DNA of 64,000 nt from Streptomyces uncialis (lineage in GTDB: Bacteria; Actinomycetota; Actinomycetes; Streptomycetales; Streptomycetaceae): positions 6,177,501 through 6,241,500 of the forward strand of contig NZ_CP109583.1 of assembly GCF_036250755.1 (NCBI RefSeq), read 5' to 3'. Made by a program: the position numbers and the translations under genes. Of the stretch, positions 8,586-17,547 are shown in pieces; position 1 is the stretch's first letter; every line of letters starts with the position of its first letter. The notes below the pieces were generated by a model. It did not search any database, was not told the origin of the DNA, and worked only from the letters and a program-made list of their open reading frames with translations.

Positions 8586-10016
8586 ATGAGCAAGGCGCTC
8601 AGATGGTTGCTGTCGCTCGTGGTGCTCATAGGCACCGTGAGCACGGCAGGGGCGGCCACCGCCGCGACCAGCACGGAACCGTCCGACATCAAGGACCGGC
8701 TCCTGAGCATTCCCGGTATGACCCTCGTACAGGAGAAGCCGGTCACCGGCTACCGGTACTTCGTCCTGACCTACACCCAGCCGGTCGACCACAAACGCCC
8801 CTCCAGGGGGACGTTCGAGCAGCGCGTCACCGTGCTGCACAAGGACACCAGCCGCCCCACCGTCTTCGCGACGAGCGGCTACAACGTGTCCGTCAACCCC
8901 GGGCGCAGCGAACCCACCCGGATCGTCGACGGCAACCAGGTCTCCATGGAGTACCGCTTCTTCACCCCGTCGCGCCCCGCGCCCGCTGACTGGTCCAAGC
9001 TGAACATCTGGCAGGCCGCCAGCGACCAGCACCGGATCTTCAAGGCGCTCAAGCCGATCTACAACGAGAACTGGCTCGCCACCGGCGGCTCCAAGGGCGG
9101 TATGACCGCGACGTACTACGAGCGGTTCTACCCGCGCGACATGGACGGCGTCGTGGCCTACGTGGCCCCCAACGACGTCGACAACCGCGAGGACTCGCGC
9201 TACGACCGGTTCCTCGCGGGCGTCGGCACCAAGGAGTGCCGTACCGCGCTCGGTGCCGTCCAGCGTGAGGCGCTCGTCCGCCGTGAGGCCCTGACGACGC
9301 TGTACGCGGCCCGCGCCGAGGCCGAGGGCGGCACCTTCACCACCACCGGCACCCTGGACAAGGCCTTCGAGGCCGTCGTCCTCGACCTGGTGTGGGGCTT
9401 CTGGCAGTACCAGCTCGCGGCCGACTGCGCGACCGTGCCCGCCGCGTCCACCGCCACCGACCAGGAGCTCTTCGACTACATCGACTCCATCGTCGGCTGG
9501 TCCGCCTACACCGACCAGGGCCTCACGCCCTACACCCCGTACTACTACCAGGCGGGCACCGAGCTCGGCGGCCCGACGGTCCGTCAGCCCTGGCTCGGCG
9601 GGCTGTCCCGCTACGGCTACCAGCCGCCGCGCAACTTCGTCCCCCGGTCGATCCCCATGAGCTTCGACCGTGACGCGATGCGCGACATCGACCACTGGGT
9701 CCAGCGCAACGCCACCCGGATGCTCTACGTCTACGGGGAGAACGACCCCTGGACCGCTGAGGCGTTCCGGCTCGGCAGGCACGCCAAGGACTCGTACATC
9801 TACACCGCGCCCGGCGCCAACCACGGGGCCAATGTCGCGGGACTCGTCGAGGACGAGCGCGCGAAGGCCACCGAGCGCATCCTGAGCTGGGCCGGTCTGG
9901 CCCCGCAGGCCGCGGCCGCCGCGGCGGCCCCGGACAGCAAGGTCGTACCGCTCGCGCCGTACGACAGGAAGCTCGACCGCTCCGGCACGCTCCAGCAGCC
10001 GACCCTGCGGCCGTAG
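8586..10016 (+). CDS. Secreted prolyl tri/tetrapeptidyl aminopeptidase, peptidase family S37
   Basis: 476 aa with a Sec signal peptide (hydrophobic 8-22, AATAA cleavage region). The catalytic triad of the S37 (PS-10) family can be read directly: nucleophile Ser169 in GGSKGG, Asp387 in YGENDPW and His413 in GANHGAN. Overall length and the Tyr/Trp-rich lid region (~310-350) match Streptomyces tripeptidyl aminopeptidases. These remove N-terminal tri- or tetrapeptides after proline and process secreted zymogens such as transglutaminase. Two cysteines (~218 and ~281) may form a disulfide. Preceded by a good GGGGAGA ribosome site and followed by a hairpin terminator at 10026. Confidence 0.9.
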   Translation: MSKALRWLLSLVVLIGTVSTAGAATAATSTEPSDIKDRLLSIPGMTLVQEKPVTGYRYFVLTYTQPVDHKRPSRGTFEQRVTVLHKDTSRPTVFATSGYNVSVNPGRSEPTRIVDGNQVSMEYRFFTPSRPAPADWSKLNIWQAASDQHRIFKALKPIYNENWLATGGSKGGMTATYYERFYPRDMDGVVAYVAPNDVDNREDSRYDRFLAGVGTKECRTALGAVQREALVRREALTTLYAARAEAEGGTFTTTGTLDKAFEAVVLDLVWGFWQYQLAADCATVPAASTATDQELFDYIDSIVGWSAYTDQGLTPYTPYYYQAGTELGGPTVRQPWLGGLSRYGYQPPRNFVPRSIPMSFDRDAMRDIDHWVQRNATRMLYVYGENDPWTAEAFRLGRHAKDSYIYTAPGANHGANVAGLVEDERAKATERILSWAGLAPQAAAAAAAPDSKVVPLAPYDRKLDRSGTLQQPTLRP

Positions 10017-10025
10017 CGACCCCGG

Positions 10026-10061
10026 CCGGCCGATCCGGGGCAACCCGCCCGGGTCGGCCGG
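10026..10061 (+). terminator. Hairpin terminator after the S37 peptidase
   Basis: Eleven-base arms (10026-10036 and 10051-10061) with one mismatch and a 14-nt loop, starting 10 bp past the stop codon. There is no U-tract, as is common in streptomycetes. Confidence 0.6.
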
Positions 10062-10136
10062 TCCGCGCTACCGCACCCGTCCGGACGCGTCGCCTCCGTT
10101 CGGACGCTCCGTACCCGATGGTTCGTTCAGGCGCGT

Positions 10137-10961
10137 TCAGACGCGGACCGCGCAGCCGACCGGGCGGGCGCCGCCCAGCGACACGTACAGCACCGTCGAC
10201 GGCGGGCACGCCGCACGCTCCGCCACCGCCGCCCCGACCCGGTAGCGCGGTGCCCGGTCCGCCGATCCGTCGCACGCCGTCTCCCGGACCTTCCGCACGG
10301 CGGTGTCGTACAGGCAGTCGCCCACGATCGTGCGCGGACCCCCGCCCCCGCCGGGGTCGCCCTGGTGCGGAGGCTCCAGGTTCCGCATACAGGCGTACCC
10401 CTCGGGCACCTGCCCGTCACCGTCCTCGTCCGCCGCCGGACGGCTCTCGCTGAGGTGCAGCACGAAGTCCGAACGCCCGGGGCACACCGGTCCCGACCGC
10501 CCCGCCGGACGCCACTGCCGCCGCACCACCTTCGCCGCGGCCCGTTCGCTCCCGCACGACACCTCGTCGAACGAACGCCCGACCCGCGAGCTGCACTCGC
10601 CCTCGGCGAGGAACACCGGGCCCGGCGCGAGGGTCGCCGTGGCGGGGGCGGGTACGACGACCGGTTCACCGGGATACGACGACATGCCCTGACAGCCGGT
10701 CAACACCCAGGTCAGCACGCAGGTCAGTACGCAGGTCAGTACGCAGGTCAGCGCCCGCACCGGCAGGACCCGCCCCGGCAGCGCCCACACCGGCGGGTTC
10801 CGCCCCGGCAGGACCCGCCCCGGTGGCAACGCGCCCGACGGCAACGGGCCGCCCGCCCACGACGGATACCGCCGCCTGTCCGCGCGGTCGAGCCCGTACC
10901 CGTACCCGCACCCGTGCCCGTACCGCTTTTCGGGCTCCATACCGGTCCGCCCCCCTGGCAT
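10137..10961 (-). CDS. Putative lipoprotein with two related Cys-rich halves
   Basis: 274 aa if started at 10961. A lipobox-like LTGC places the lipidated Cys at residue 90, after an odd signal segment built from repeated CVLT units encoded by a 12-bp repeat. A GTG at 10760 (about 207 aa) would give a normally sized lipoprotein signal, so the true start is uncertain. The mature part has two similar halves: GEC...C...KVVRR...C...LHL...C and GDCLYD...C...YRVGAAV...C...LYV...C. This resembles the LppU/SCO3897-type lipoproteins, which carry GDC-start domains. Function is unknown; it would sit on the outer face of the membrane. The upstream codons have unusual Pro/Gly/Arg composition, suggesting the N-terminus beyond the signal is not translated. 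Confidence 0.6.
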   Translation of the reverse strand: MPGGRTGMEPEKRYGHGCGYGYGLDRADRRRYPSWAGGPLPSGALPPGRVLPGRNPPVWALPGRVLPVRALTCVLTCVLTCVLTWVLTGCQGMSSYPGEPVVVPAPATATLAPGPVFLAEGECSSRVGRSFDEVSCGSERAAAKVVRRQWRPAGRSGPVCPGRSDFVLHLSESRPAADEDGDGQVPEGYACMRNLEPPHQGDPGGGGGPRTIVGDCLYDTAVRKVRETACDGSADRAPRYRVGAAVAERAACPPSTVLYVSLGGARPVGCAVRV

Positions 10962-11177
10962 CCCTCGCGCGGCACCCGTCCCCGGGTATCCCCGCCTCAG
11001 CCGCTCCAGCCTGACCCTCAGGAACGGGTGCGTGACAGGCGCACAGGGGGCTTTGCGCGGGCTGACGGTGGTGTGCTCCGGAGGACCGGACGGGTGGAGG
11101 AGCGGATGAGTGAACGGGGAGGGAGGGGCGGATGGGTGAAGGGGTGGGAGGGGTACCGGGGTGCCGGGGTGCCGGGG

Positions 11178-13370
11178 TCAGGGGTATGACAGCCCGTGGC
11201 CCAACGGGAGGAGCACCCGGGACGGGTCGTCCGCGCGGGGCACCGGTACCGGGAGCCGCCCCTTCGGACGCTGATGCCCCGTCAGCACCCGCACCGTCGC
11301 CCGCAGCTCCACATCCGTCCACGCGTACGCCGCGACCACCGCGTCCGCCCACGGCAGCCACGCCACGTCGTACGGATTGCGCAGCGCCACAACGACCACC
11401 GGTACCCCCGTCGCGGCCAGCGCCTCCACCAACGCGCGCTGCGCGCTGCCCGCCGTCACGTTGTACGTGCCGACCACCACCACGTCCTTGCCGCGCGCCG
11501 CCGACACCGCCGCCGCGATCCGCTCCGGGGAGGGCGCCGTCCCGGTCGGCACGGCGGTCGCCGAGTACCCCAGCTCCGTGAACGCCCCGGCCAGCACGGT
11601 GGTGGGCGGGCCCGTCGTCCCCGACGGCGACGCCGGGTCCGCGCCGACGACGAGCACCTCACGGTGGGTCCGCCGGGACAGCGGCAGCAACCGCTCCCCG
11701 TCGACCAGCAAGGTCGTCGTCCGCCCGGCGATCCGGTCGGCGGCGGCCCGGTGCGCCCGCGTCCCGACCGTACGGGTCACTCCCCGCGCCGACACATACG
11801 GCCGACGCAGCACCCCGCGCCGCTCCTTCAGCCGCAGCACCCGCAGCACCGACTCGTCCAGCCGTGCCTCCGTCAGCTCACCCCCGCGCACCGCCGCCAG
11901 CACCGCGTCGAAGGCGACCTTCAGACTCGGCGGGTTCAGCAACTGGTCCACCCCCGCCTTCAGCGCCAGCACCGGCACCCGGTCGTCCCCGTACTTGTCC
12001 CGCACCCCCTGCATCCCCAGCGCGTCCGTGACGATCACCCCCTCGAAGCCCAGCTCATCACGGAGGATGCCGGTCATGATCGGGTGCGACAGCGTCGCCG
12101 GGTCACCGGACGGGTCCAGCGCCGGGAACAGGATGTGCGCCGTCATGACCGAGTCGACCCCCGCCCTGATCGCCGCCCGGAACGGCGGCGCGTCCAGCCG
12201 CTCCCACTCCTCCCGCGTGTGGTCGATCTCCGGCAGCCCGGTATGACTGTCGACCCGGGTGTCCCCGTGCCCGGGGAAGTGCTTCGCGGTGGCTGCGATC
12301 CCGGCGCTGCGCTGGTACCCCTTCACCTCGGCGGCCACCAGCCGCGCCACCTGGTCGGGGTCCGACCCGAACGACCGCACCCCGATCACTGGGTTCGCCG
12401 GGTCGACGTTCACATCGGCGACGGGGGAGTAGTTCTGCCGGATGCCCAGCGCGGCCAGCTCGGCCCCCGCGATCCGCCCCAGCTCCCGGGCGTCCGTGAC
12501 CGATCCGCCCGCCCCGATCGCCATCGCCCCCGGGAACAGCGTCGCCGGATACCCCACCCGGCACACGATCCCGTGCTCCTGATCGGTCGCGATCAGCACC
12601 GGTACGGGGTTGTCCTTCGCGAGCGCGGCCCGCTGGATGCCGTTCGACAGTGCCGCGATCTGCTGCGGGTCGCGTGTGTTGTGCGCCCACGCGAAGTAGA
12701 CGATCCCGCCGACGTGGTAGCGCGCGACCAGCTCGGCCGCCGTCCGCACCCCGATCTCCCGCAGATTCGCGTCGATGTCCTCCTGCGCGGGCGCCGTCGC
12801 CGAATGCCCGTACACCCGCATCACGAAGAGCTGCCCGACCTTCTCCTCCAGCGACATCCGGGCAAGCAACCGCCCGGGCAACCCCTCCGCCCCGTTCACC
12901 CGGCTGTGACTCCCCGACGCGTCCGCGCTGCCCGCGGGGGTGGTGGCCACTCTGCGTACGGGGTCCGCGGCCTGGGCCCGCCCCGCCCCACCGACCAGCC
13001 CCGAGGCCAACCCAGCAGCGGTCACGGCGGTCGCCGCGAGCACGGTACGGCGATGGGGGGCGGGGTCGGTGGGGTCGGCGGAAGCGGTGGGAGTGGTGGT
13101 GGACGGGGCGGGGTCGACGGACTCGGTGGGGGTGGCCGTGGACGGGCCGGGGGCGGCGGCGGTGGACCGGGGCGGGCCACCGGGGGAGGCGGGGGCGACG
13201 GGCCACGGCACAGACCCCGGGCCGGACAAGCCCTCGCCGTACGGGCCCTCGCCGTACAAGCCTTCGCCGTACAGGTCCTCGACGTGCAAGTCCTCGGCGT
13301 ACGGGCCCGGGACGGACAGGCCCGGGACGGATGATTCCGGAGCGGGAACGGGGGAGTGGGGGGCGGTCAC
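11178..13370 (-). CDS. Glycoside hydrolase family 3, NagZ-like beta-N-acetylhexosaminidase, exported
   Basis: 730 aa from the GTG at 13370, which has GGAAGGAG seven bases upstream. The first ~140 residues are low complexity, with repeated VEDLYGEG-like units then Ser/Thr/Pro. They are followed by a twin-arginine-like signal (HRRTVLAAT, hydrophobic stretch, AQA-A). The GH3 barrel follows, with EHG and VNVDP segments and the NagZ signature KHFPGHGDTRVDSHTGLP, whose His/Asp pair acts as acid/base in NagZ enzymes. The nucleophile Asp is in VTDALGM. A C-terminal alpha/beta sandwich domain completes it. It probably removes GlcNAc from peptidoglycan or chitin fragments outside the cell. A Tat signal buried ~140 residues in is odd; an internal start is possible. 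Confidence 0.88.
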   Translation of the reverse strand: MTAPHSPVPAPESSVPGLSVPGPYAEDLHVEDLYGEGLYGEGPYGEGLSGPGSVPWPVAPASPGGPPRSTAAAPGPSTATPTESVDPAPSTTTPTASADPTDPAPHRRTVLAATAVTAAGLASGLVGGAGRAQAADPVRRVATTPAGSADASGSHSRVNGAEGLPGRLLARMSLEEKVGQLFVMRVYGHSATAPAQEDIDANLREIGVRTAAELVARYHVGGIVYFAWAHNTRDPQQIAALSNGIQRAALAKDNPVPVLIATDQEHGIVCRVGYPATLFPGAMAIGAGGSVTDARELGRIAGAELAALGIRQNYSPVADVNVDPANPVIGVRSFGSDPDQVARLVAAEVKGYQRSAGIAATAKHFPGHGDTRVDSHTGLPEIDHTREEWERLDAPPFRAAIRAGVDSVMTAHILFPALDPSGDPATLSHPIMTGILRDELGFEGVIVTDALGMQGVRDKYGDDRVPVLALKAGVDQLLNPPSLKVAFDAVLAAVRGGELTEARLDESVLRVLRLKERRGVLRRPYVSARGVTRTVGTRAHRAAADRIAGRTTTLLVDGERLLPLSRRTHREVLVVGADPASPSGTTGPPTTVLAGAFTELGYSATAVPTGTAPSPERIAAAVSAARGKDVVVVGTYNVTAGSAQRALVEALAATGVPVVVVALRNPYDVAWLPWADAVVAAYAWTDVELRATVRVLTGHQRPKGRLPVPVPRADDPSRVLLPLGHGLSYP

Positions 13371-13613
13371 GCGAGCTCCTTCCGAGACCGCGCCGGACAC
13401 GGGACCCGGGCCACCGGTAGGGCGGCGGGCCACCACCAGCGCAACCTCCGGCCATTGAAGGAAACGTTCCTAGGCTTTACGGATATCCAGACAGTAACTT
13501 CCGGTCAAGCCCCCGAGCGGGAGGCAACACGTGTCGCGAACGCCCCGTGCCACCGCGCTCCGGGCCCCCAGGTGACCGGTACGGCCGCTCCCCGCCTGCA
13601 TAGGATCACCCGC

Positions 13614-14210
13614 ATGAGCACAGCCGCAGGCATGGACCTGGACACCTGGTGGGGGATCCTCGCCACCGCGCGTACAACAGTGGGCGACCGCGCCGACGAC
13701 CGCGATCCGGCGGACGACCCGCTCCCCGACGCCCTGACCGACCTCCTCGCCGCGCTCAAGCCGACGGAGATCGTCGAGTTCGGCCTGCGGCACGGCGAGG
13801 TCCGCGCCTCGGCCTACCACCACCCCCTGTGGTACGCCGCGTACATCGTCGAGGGAGGCTGCGGCGACGACGGGTTCATGGACTTCCGCGACGGCCTCAT
13901 CCTGCTCGGCCGCGACACCTTCACCCGCGCTGTCGAGGACCCCGACACCCTCGCCGACCTGCCCGTCGTCCTGCGGATGAGCCGCGACAACAAGGGCTGG
14001 ATCGGCTACGAGTCCCTCAGCGGCCTGATCCGGGACGCCTACCAGCGCGCCACCGGCGAAGCCGACTCGTACGACGCGGCGCTCGAAGCCGCCGCCGACC
14101 GCATACCCCACCCCCGCACCCCGACCGGCCCGACCTGGGACCCCGAGGACGACGAAGCCAACCGCCACCACCTCCCCCGCCTCACAGCCCTCTTCACCCC
14201 GAACTCCTGA
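13614..14210 (+). CDS. DUF4240 domain protein
   Basis: 198 aa. The start (MDLDTWWGIL), the central YAAYIVEGGCGDDGFMDFR block and the GREtype LGRDTF segment match DUF4240 (MolR-like) proteins, which are small cytoplasmic proteins of unknown function. There is no SD sequence before the ATG at 13614. TAGGAT at 13601-13606, seven bases upstream, is a good -10 for a leaderless transcript. It stands alone between two minus-strand genes. Confidence 0.8.
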   Translation: MSTAAGMDLDTWWGILATARTTVGDRADDRDPADDPLPDALTDLLAALKPTEIVEFGLRHGEVRASAYHHPLWYAAYIVEGGCGDDGFMDFRDGLILLGRDTFTRAVEDPDTLADLPVVLRMSRDNKGWIGYESLSGLIRDAYQRATGEADSYDAALEAAADRIPHPRTPTGPTWDPEDDEANRHHLPRLTALFTPNS

Positions 14211-14259
14211 CCCGGGCGTGAGTCGACGCGGTCGGACCGGGCCCGCGACCCACCGGCCA

Positions 14260-14432
14260 GCCGGAACCCCGACAGGCCGACCGGGTCCAAGGCAGGTCCA
14301 AGCCGGGCCATGGCCGGGCCGAAGCAGGGCCAAGGCAGGGCCAAGGCAGGGCCGGAGCAGGTCCGGAGCAGGTCCGGAGCAGGTCCAGGGCGGTCCAGGG
14401 CAGGTCCAAGGCAGGGCCGAGGTCGGCGGGCC
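14260..14432. repeat. Degenerate GGTCCGGAGCA / AGGGCCA repeat
   Basis: About 170 bp of imperfect 11-12-bp units (AGGTCCGGAGC, AGGGCCAAGGC) in the convergent gap between the DUF4240 gene and the LysR gene. It appears non-coding. Confidence 0.6.
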
Positions 14433-14439
14433 GGGGCGC

Positions 14440-15354
14440 TCACACCGAGCCGCGTGCTGCCCGCGGCCAGTGCTCCTGCAACGTCCGCACCATCTCGGCG
14501 ATGGCCGGACGCCGAGCCGCCCCGGTGCGCCACAGCGCGTACAGATGCCGTACGGGAATCGGGTCCAGCGGTATCGCCACCACCCCGTCGGGCAACGCGC
14601 CCCTGCCCAGCCTGGGTATCAGGGCGATACCCAGCCCCGCCTCCACAAGGGCGACCAATGTCGGGTTCTCGTCCGCCAGATGCGTGATCTCCGGCTCGAT
14701 CCCCGCAGCCCGCAAGGTGCCCATCAGCCAGTCGTGGCACACCCGTCCCGGTGGCTGGCAGACCCATTTCTCACCCCCGAACTCCTCCCTCCGCACCGCA
14801 CCACGCTCCGACAGCCGGTGGCCCCTCGGCACCAGCAGGTCGCAGGTGTCGTCCCCGATCCGGGCCTGCTCGACCCCGGGTGGCGCGGGCAGCGGCGCGA
14901 TGTCCCAGTCATGGGCCACCGCCATGTCGAGCGCTCCCTTCGCCACCAGGTCCACCGACTCGTGCGGGTCGACCTCCGTCAGCCGTGTGTCCAGCGTCGG
15001 ATGCCGTACCGCGAGATCCGCCAGCACCCCGGGCATCAGCCCACGCGCCGCCGAGGCGAACGCCGCGATCGTCAGCCGTCCGGTCGGCTCCCCTCTGCGC
15101 TCCTCCAGCTCCGTCTCGGCCTGCTCGACTATCGACAACAGCTCCTTCGCCGCCGCCACCAGCACCTGCGCCTCATCGGTGAGCCGTATCCCACGGCCCT
15201 GCCGCTCCAGCAGCACCGTCCGGGTCTCCCGTTCCAACTTGGCGATCTGCTGTGACACCGCCGACGGTGTGTACCCGAGAGACACCGCCGCCGCCCCGAC
15301 GGTGCCGTGCACCGACACCGCGTACAGAGCGCGCAATCGCTGAAGATCAAGCAC
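14440..15354 (-). CDS. LysR-family transcriptional regulator
   Basis: 304 aa. An N-terminal winged helix-turn-helix (residues ~1-60, with LGYTPSAVSQQIAKLE as recognition region) is followed by a LysR substrate-binding domain (~90-295). It is divergent from the EamA transporter gene, with a 176-bp relatively A+T-rich gap, the classic LysR-target arrangement. The effector is unknown. It probably controls the adjacent exporter and itself. Confidence 0.92.
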   Translation of the reverse strand: MLDLQRLRALYAVSVHGTVGAAAVSLGYTPSAVSQQIAKLERETRTVLLERQGRGIRLTDEAQVLVAAAKELLSIVEQAETELEERRGEPTGRLTIAAFASAARGLMPGVLADLAVRHPTLDTRLTEVDPHESVDLVAKGALDMAVAHDWDIAPLPAPPGVEQARIGDDTCDLLVPRGHRLSERGAVRREEFGGEKWVCQPPGRVCHDWLMGTLRAAGIEPEITHLADENPTLVALVEAGLGIALIPRLGRGALPDGVVAIPLDPIPVRHLYALWRTGAARRPAIAEMVRTLQEHWPRAARGSV

Positions 15355-15530
15355 CTGGACTCCTTGTCTCGCACCCGCCCATGTCTCCGGCCGGCCCGCC
15401 CCTGACTCGGCCCGCCCCTGACTCGACCTGCCCCTGACTCGACCTGCCCAGCTGGATTTAGCAGTTCTTCATCCAACCATGCAGTAATCATCGCTAGTGC
15501 TTCACAGTCGCCGCCGGTGATGCTCGATCC

Positions 15531-16766
15531 ATGCGACCCGCGCACATCAGTCTCGCCGTTCTCTGCGCCGCCATCTGGGGCGTCAACTTCGTCGTCATCG
15601 ACATCGGCCTCTCCCACTTCCCCCCGTTGCTGTTCGCCGCGCTCCGCTTCCTCGTCGCCGCGGTGCCCGCGATCTTCCTCGTGGGCAGACCTTCGGTCGC
15701 CTGGAAGTGGATCATCGCCGTCGGGCTGGTCCTGGGCGTCGGGAAGTTCGGACTGGTCTTCCTCGGCATGGATCAGGGCATGCCTGCCGGACTCGCCTCG
15801 CTGGTCCTCCAGGTCCAGGCCGTGTTCACGGCGATCTTCGCCGCTGTCGTGCTGCGTGAGCGTCCCGGGCCGCTGCGGACCGTCGGTATGGGTATCGCCC
15901 TCCTCGGTGTCATCGTCGCCGCGATCGACGAAGGCACCTCCGGCCCCCTGTTCGGCTTCGCCCTGGTCGTGGCCGCCGCCGCCGGCTGGGGTGTCTCGAA
16001 CGTCCTCACCCGCAAGGCCGCGCCACCCGACGCCTTCAACTTCATCGTCTGGGTCAGCGCCGTCCCCGTGCTTCCGCTCCTCCTCCTCTCCCTGCTCTTC
16101 GAGGGCCCGTCCACCGGCCTCGCCGCCATGCGTTCCCTCGACTGGACCGCTGTGGGCGCCATCGTCTTCGTCGCCTGGATCTCCACCAACCTCGGCTTCG
16201 GCGCCTGGGGCTGGCTGCTGCGTCACCACCCCGCCTCGACCGTGGCCCCGTTCACCCTCCTCGTCCCCGTCTTCGGCATGACCTCCGCCGCGCTGTTCCT
16301 GGACGAGTCGGTCAGCACCCTGCGCTGGTGCGCCGCCGCCCTGCTGGTCGTGGGAGTCGCCGCCACCTCGTTCGCCCCGAGCCGCACCCCCACCACCCCG
16401 ACCCCGGTGGCCGCCGGCTCACCCCCGCCCAGCTCACTCCCGCCGGGCTCACCCCTGCCCGGCCCGCTCCCGCCCGACTCGGTCCCGCCCGGCCCGCTCC
16501 CGCCCGGCTCACTCCGAACCGACCCGCTCCCGGCCGACCCGCCCTCACCCGGGGTTGCCGTAGCCACGGTCGGGACCGTCGCCCTCGCCCCCTCCCCGGC
16601 TGCGGCCTCGGACGAAGGGGTCACCCAGCCGCGTCCAGCGACTCCTCCGACAATTCCTCCAGATACGTCCGCCCCTCGCCCAACAGCCCCGGCAGCGGAG
16701 CCGCTTCCTCGTACCACCTCTTCTCGTACTCCCAGCACAGCCAGCCGTCCCAGCCCGCCCGACTGA
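15531..16766 (+). CDS. EamA/DMT-family membrane transporter with Pro-rich tail
   Basis: 411 aa. The first ~290 residues hold ten predicted transmembrane helices in two EamA repeats (first ~5-130, second ~145-285), as in drug/metabolite exporters of the YdcZ/RhaT/EamA superfamily. The remaining ~120 residues are Pro/Ser/Thr-rich and overlap the 3' end of the convergent isomerase gene by 146 bp. The tail is very unlike family members, which normally end soon after helix 10, so it looks like a stop-codon loss with read-on into antisense of the neighbour. Amino acid or metabolite efflux is a family-level guess. Likely regulated by the divergent LysR protein. Confidence 0.85.
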   Translation: MRPAHISLAVLCAAIWGVNFVVIDIGLSHFPPLLFAALRFLVAAVPAIFLVGRPSVAWKWIIAVGLVLGVGKFGLVFLGMDQGMPAGLASLVLQVQAVFTAIFAAVVLRERPGPLRTVGMGIALLGVIVAAIDEGTSGPLFGFALVVAAAAGWGVSNVLTRKAAPPDAFNFIVWVSAVPVLPLLLLSLLFEGPSTGLAAMRSLDWTAVGAIVFVAWISTNLGFGAWGWLLRHHPASTVAPFTLLVPVFGMTSAALFLDESVSTLRWCAAALLVVGVAATSFAPSRTPTTPTPVAAGSPPPSSLPPGSPLPGPLPPDSVPPGPLPPGSLRTDPLPADPPSPGVAVATVGTVALAPSPAAASDEGVTQPRPATPPTIPPDTSAPRPTAPAAEPLPRTTSSRTPSTASRPSPPD

Positions 16767-17433
16767 GCGTGTCCAGACACCCGGCCAGCGGCAGCACCCC
16801 CGCGCCGAGCGCGAGCGGAGTGGTGTCGGCGGCCGAGGCCACGTCCTTCACCTGGACATAGCCCAGGTGCGGGGCGAGCGCCGCGTGCGTCACCGTGGGC
16901 GCCTCCCCGGCCAGCCAGGTGTGCAGCACGTCCCACAGCACACCCACCTCCGGCCGCCCCACCCGCGCCACGACCCGCGCCGCAGCCACGCCCGCGCGAT
17001 GCGAGTCGTGGGTCTCCAGGAGGATGCGTACCCCCAGCGTGGCGGCCTGCTCCGCTGCTGCGGCGAGCCGTCGGGCCGCCGCCGCGTCCGCCTCCTCGCC
17101 CCGCTGCTCGGGACCCGCTCCGGGGAAGACCCGCACGAAGGGCGCCCCCAGCTCCCCGGCCAGCTCCAGCAAGCGCCGCAACTCGTCCAGTACCGGCCCG
17201 TCGGTACCGGGCGCCGCCACCTGTGCGTATCCCGCCAGGCCGACGATCTCCACACCTCCGTCCGCGAACTCCCGCACGACCTCGGCCCGCCGACGCTTGG
17301 TCATTTCGAGGTGCACCGGCTCCTCGGGATGGGCGCGCAACTCGACCCCGTGGTAGCCGTTGGCGGTCGCCAGCGCGATGACCTGAGGGAGTGGGAGGCC
17401 CGGCACACCGAGCGTGGAGAAGGCCAGTTTCAT
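16621..17433 (-). CDS. TIM-barrel sugar phosphate isomerase/epimerase family protein
   Basis: 270 aa from the ATG at 17433 (MKLAFSTLG); longer in-frame starts add an Ala/Gly/Arg leader unlike the family. It is an AP-endonuclease-2-type xylose-isomerase-like barrel. Metal-site segments expected for this superfamily are visible: VELRAHPEE, ILLETHDSH (Glu and His), LWDVLHTW (Asp and His), YVQVKD and the C-terminal LCWEYEKRW glutamate. Substrate is unknown; the family covers inosose dehydratases, tagatose epimerases and hydroxypyruvate isomerases. It lies tail-to-tail with the EamA gene. Confidence 0.85.
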   Translation of the reverse strand: MKLAFSTLGVPGLPLPQVIALATANGYHGVELRAHPEEPVHLEMTKRRRAEVVREFADGGVEIVGLAGYAQVAAPGTDGPVLDELRRLLELAGELGAPFVRVFPGAGPEQRGEEADAAAARRLAAAAEQAATLGVRILLETHDSHRAGVAAARVVARVGRPEVGVLWDVLHTWLAGEAPTVTHAALAPHLGYVQVKDVASAADTTPLALGAGVLPLAGCLDTLSRAGWDGWLCWEYEKRWYEEAAPLPGLLGEGRTYLEELSEESLDAAG

Positions 17434-17547
17434 GCCCGCGACCCTATCCACCGCGACCCCACCCACCGGCTGCCCACCGACTGCCCGCCGATGTCGGCCA
17501 GCACCCACCAGCACCCGCGTCCCCCGGGCGGCGCACCCACCTCCGCC

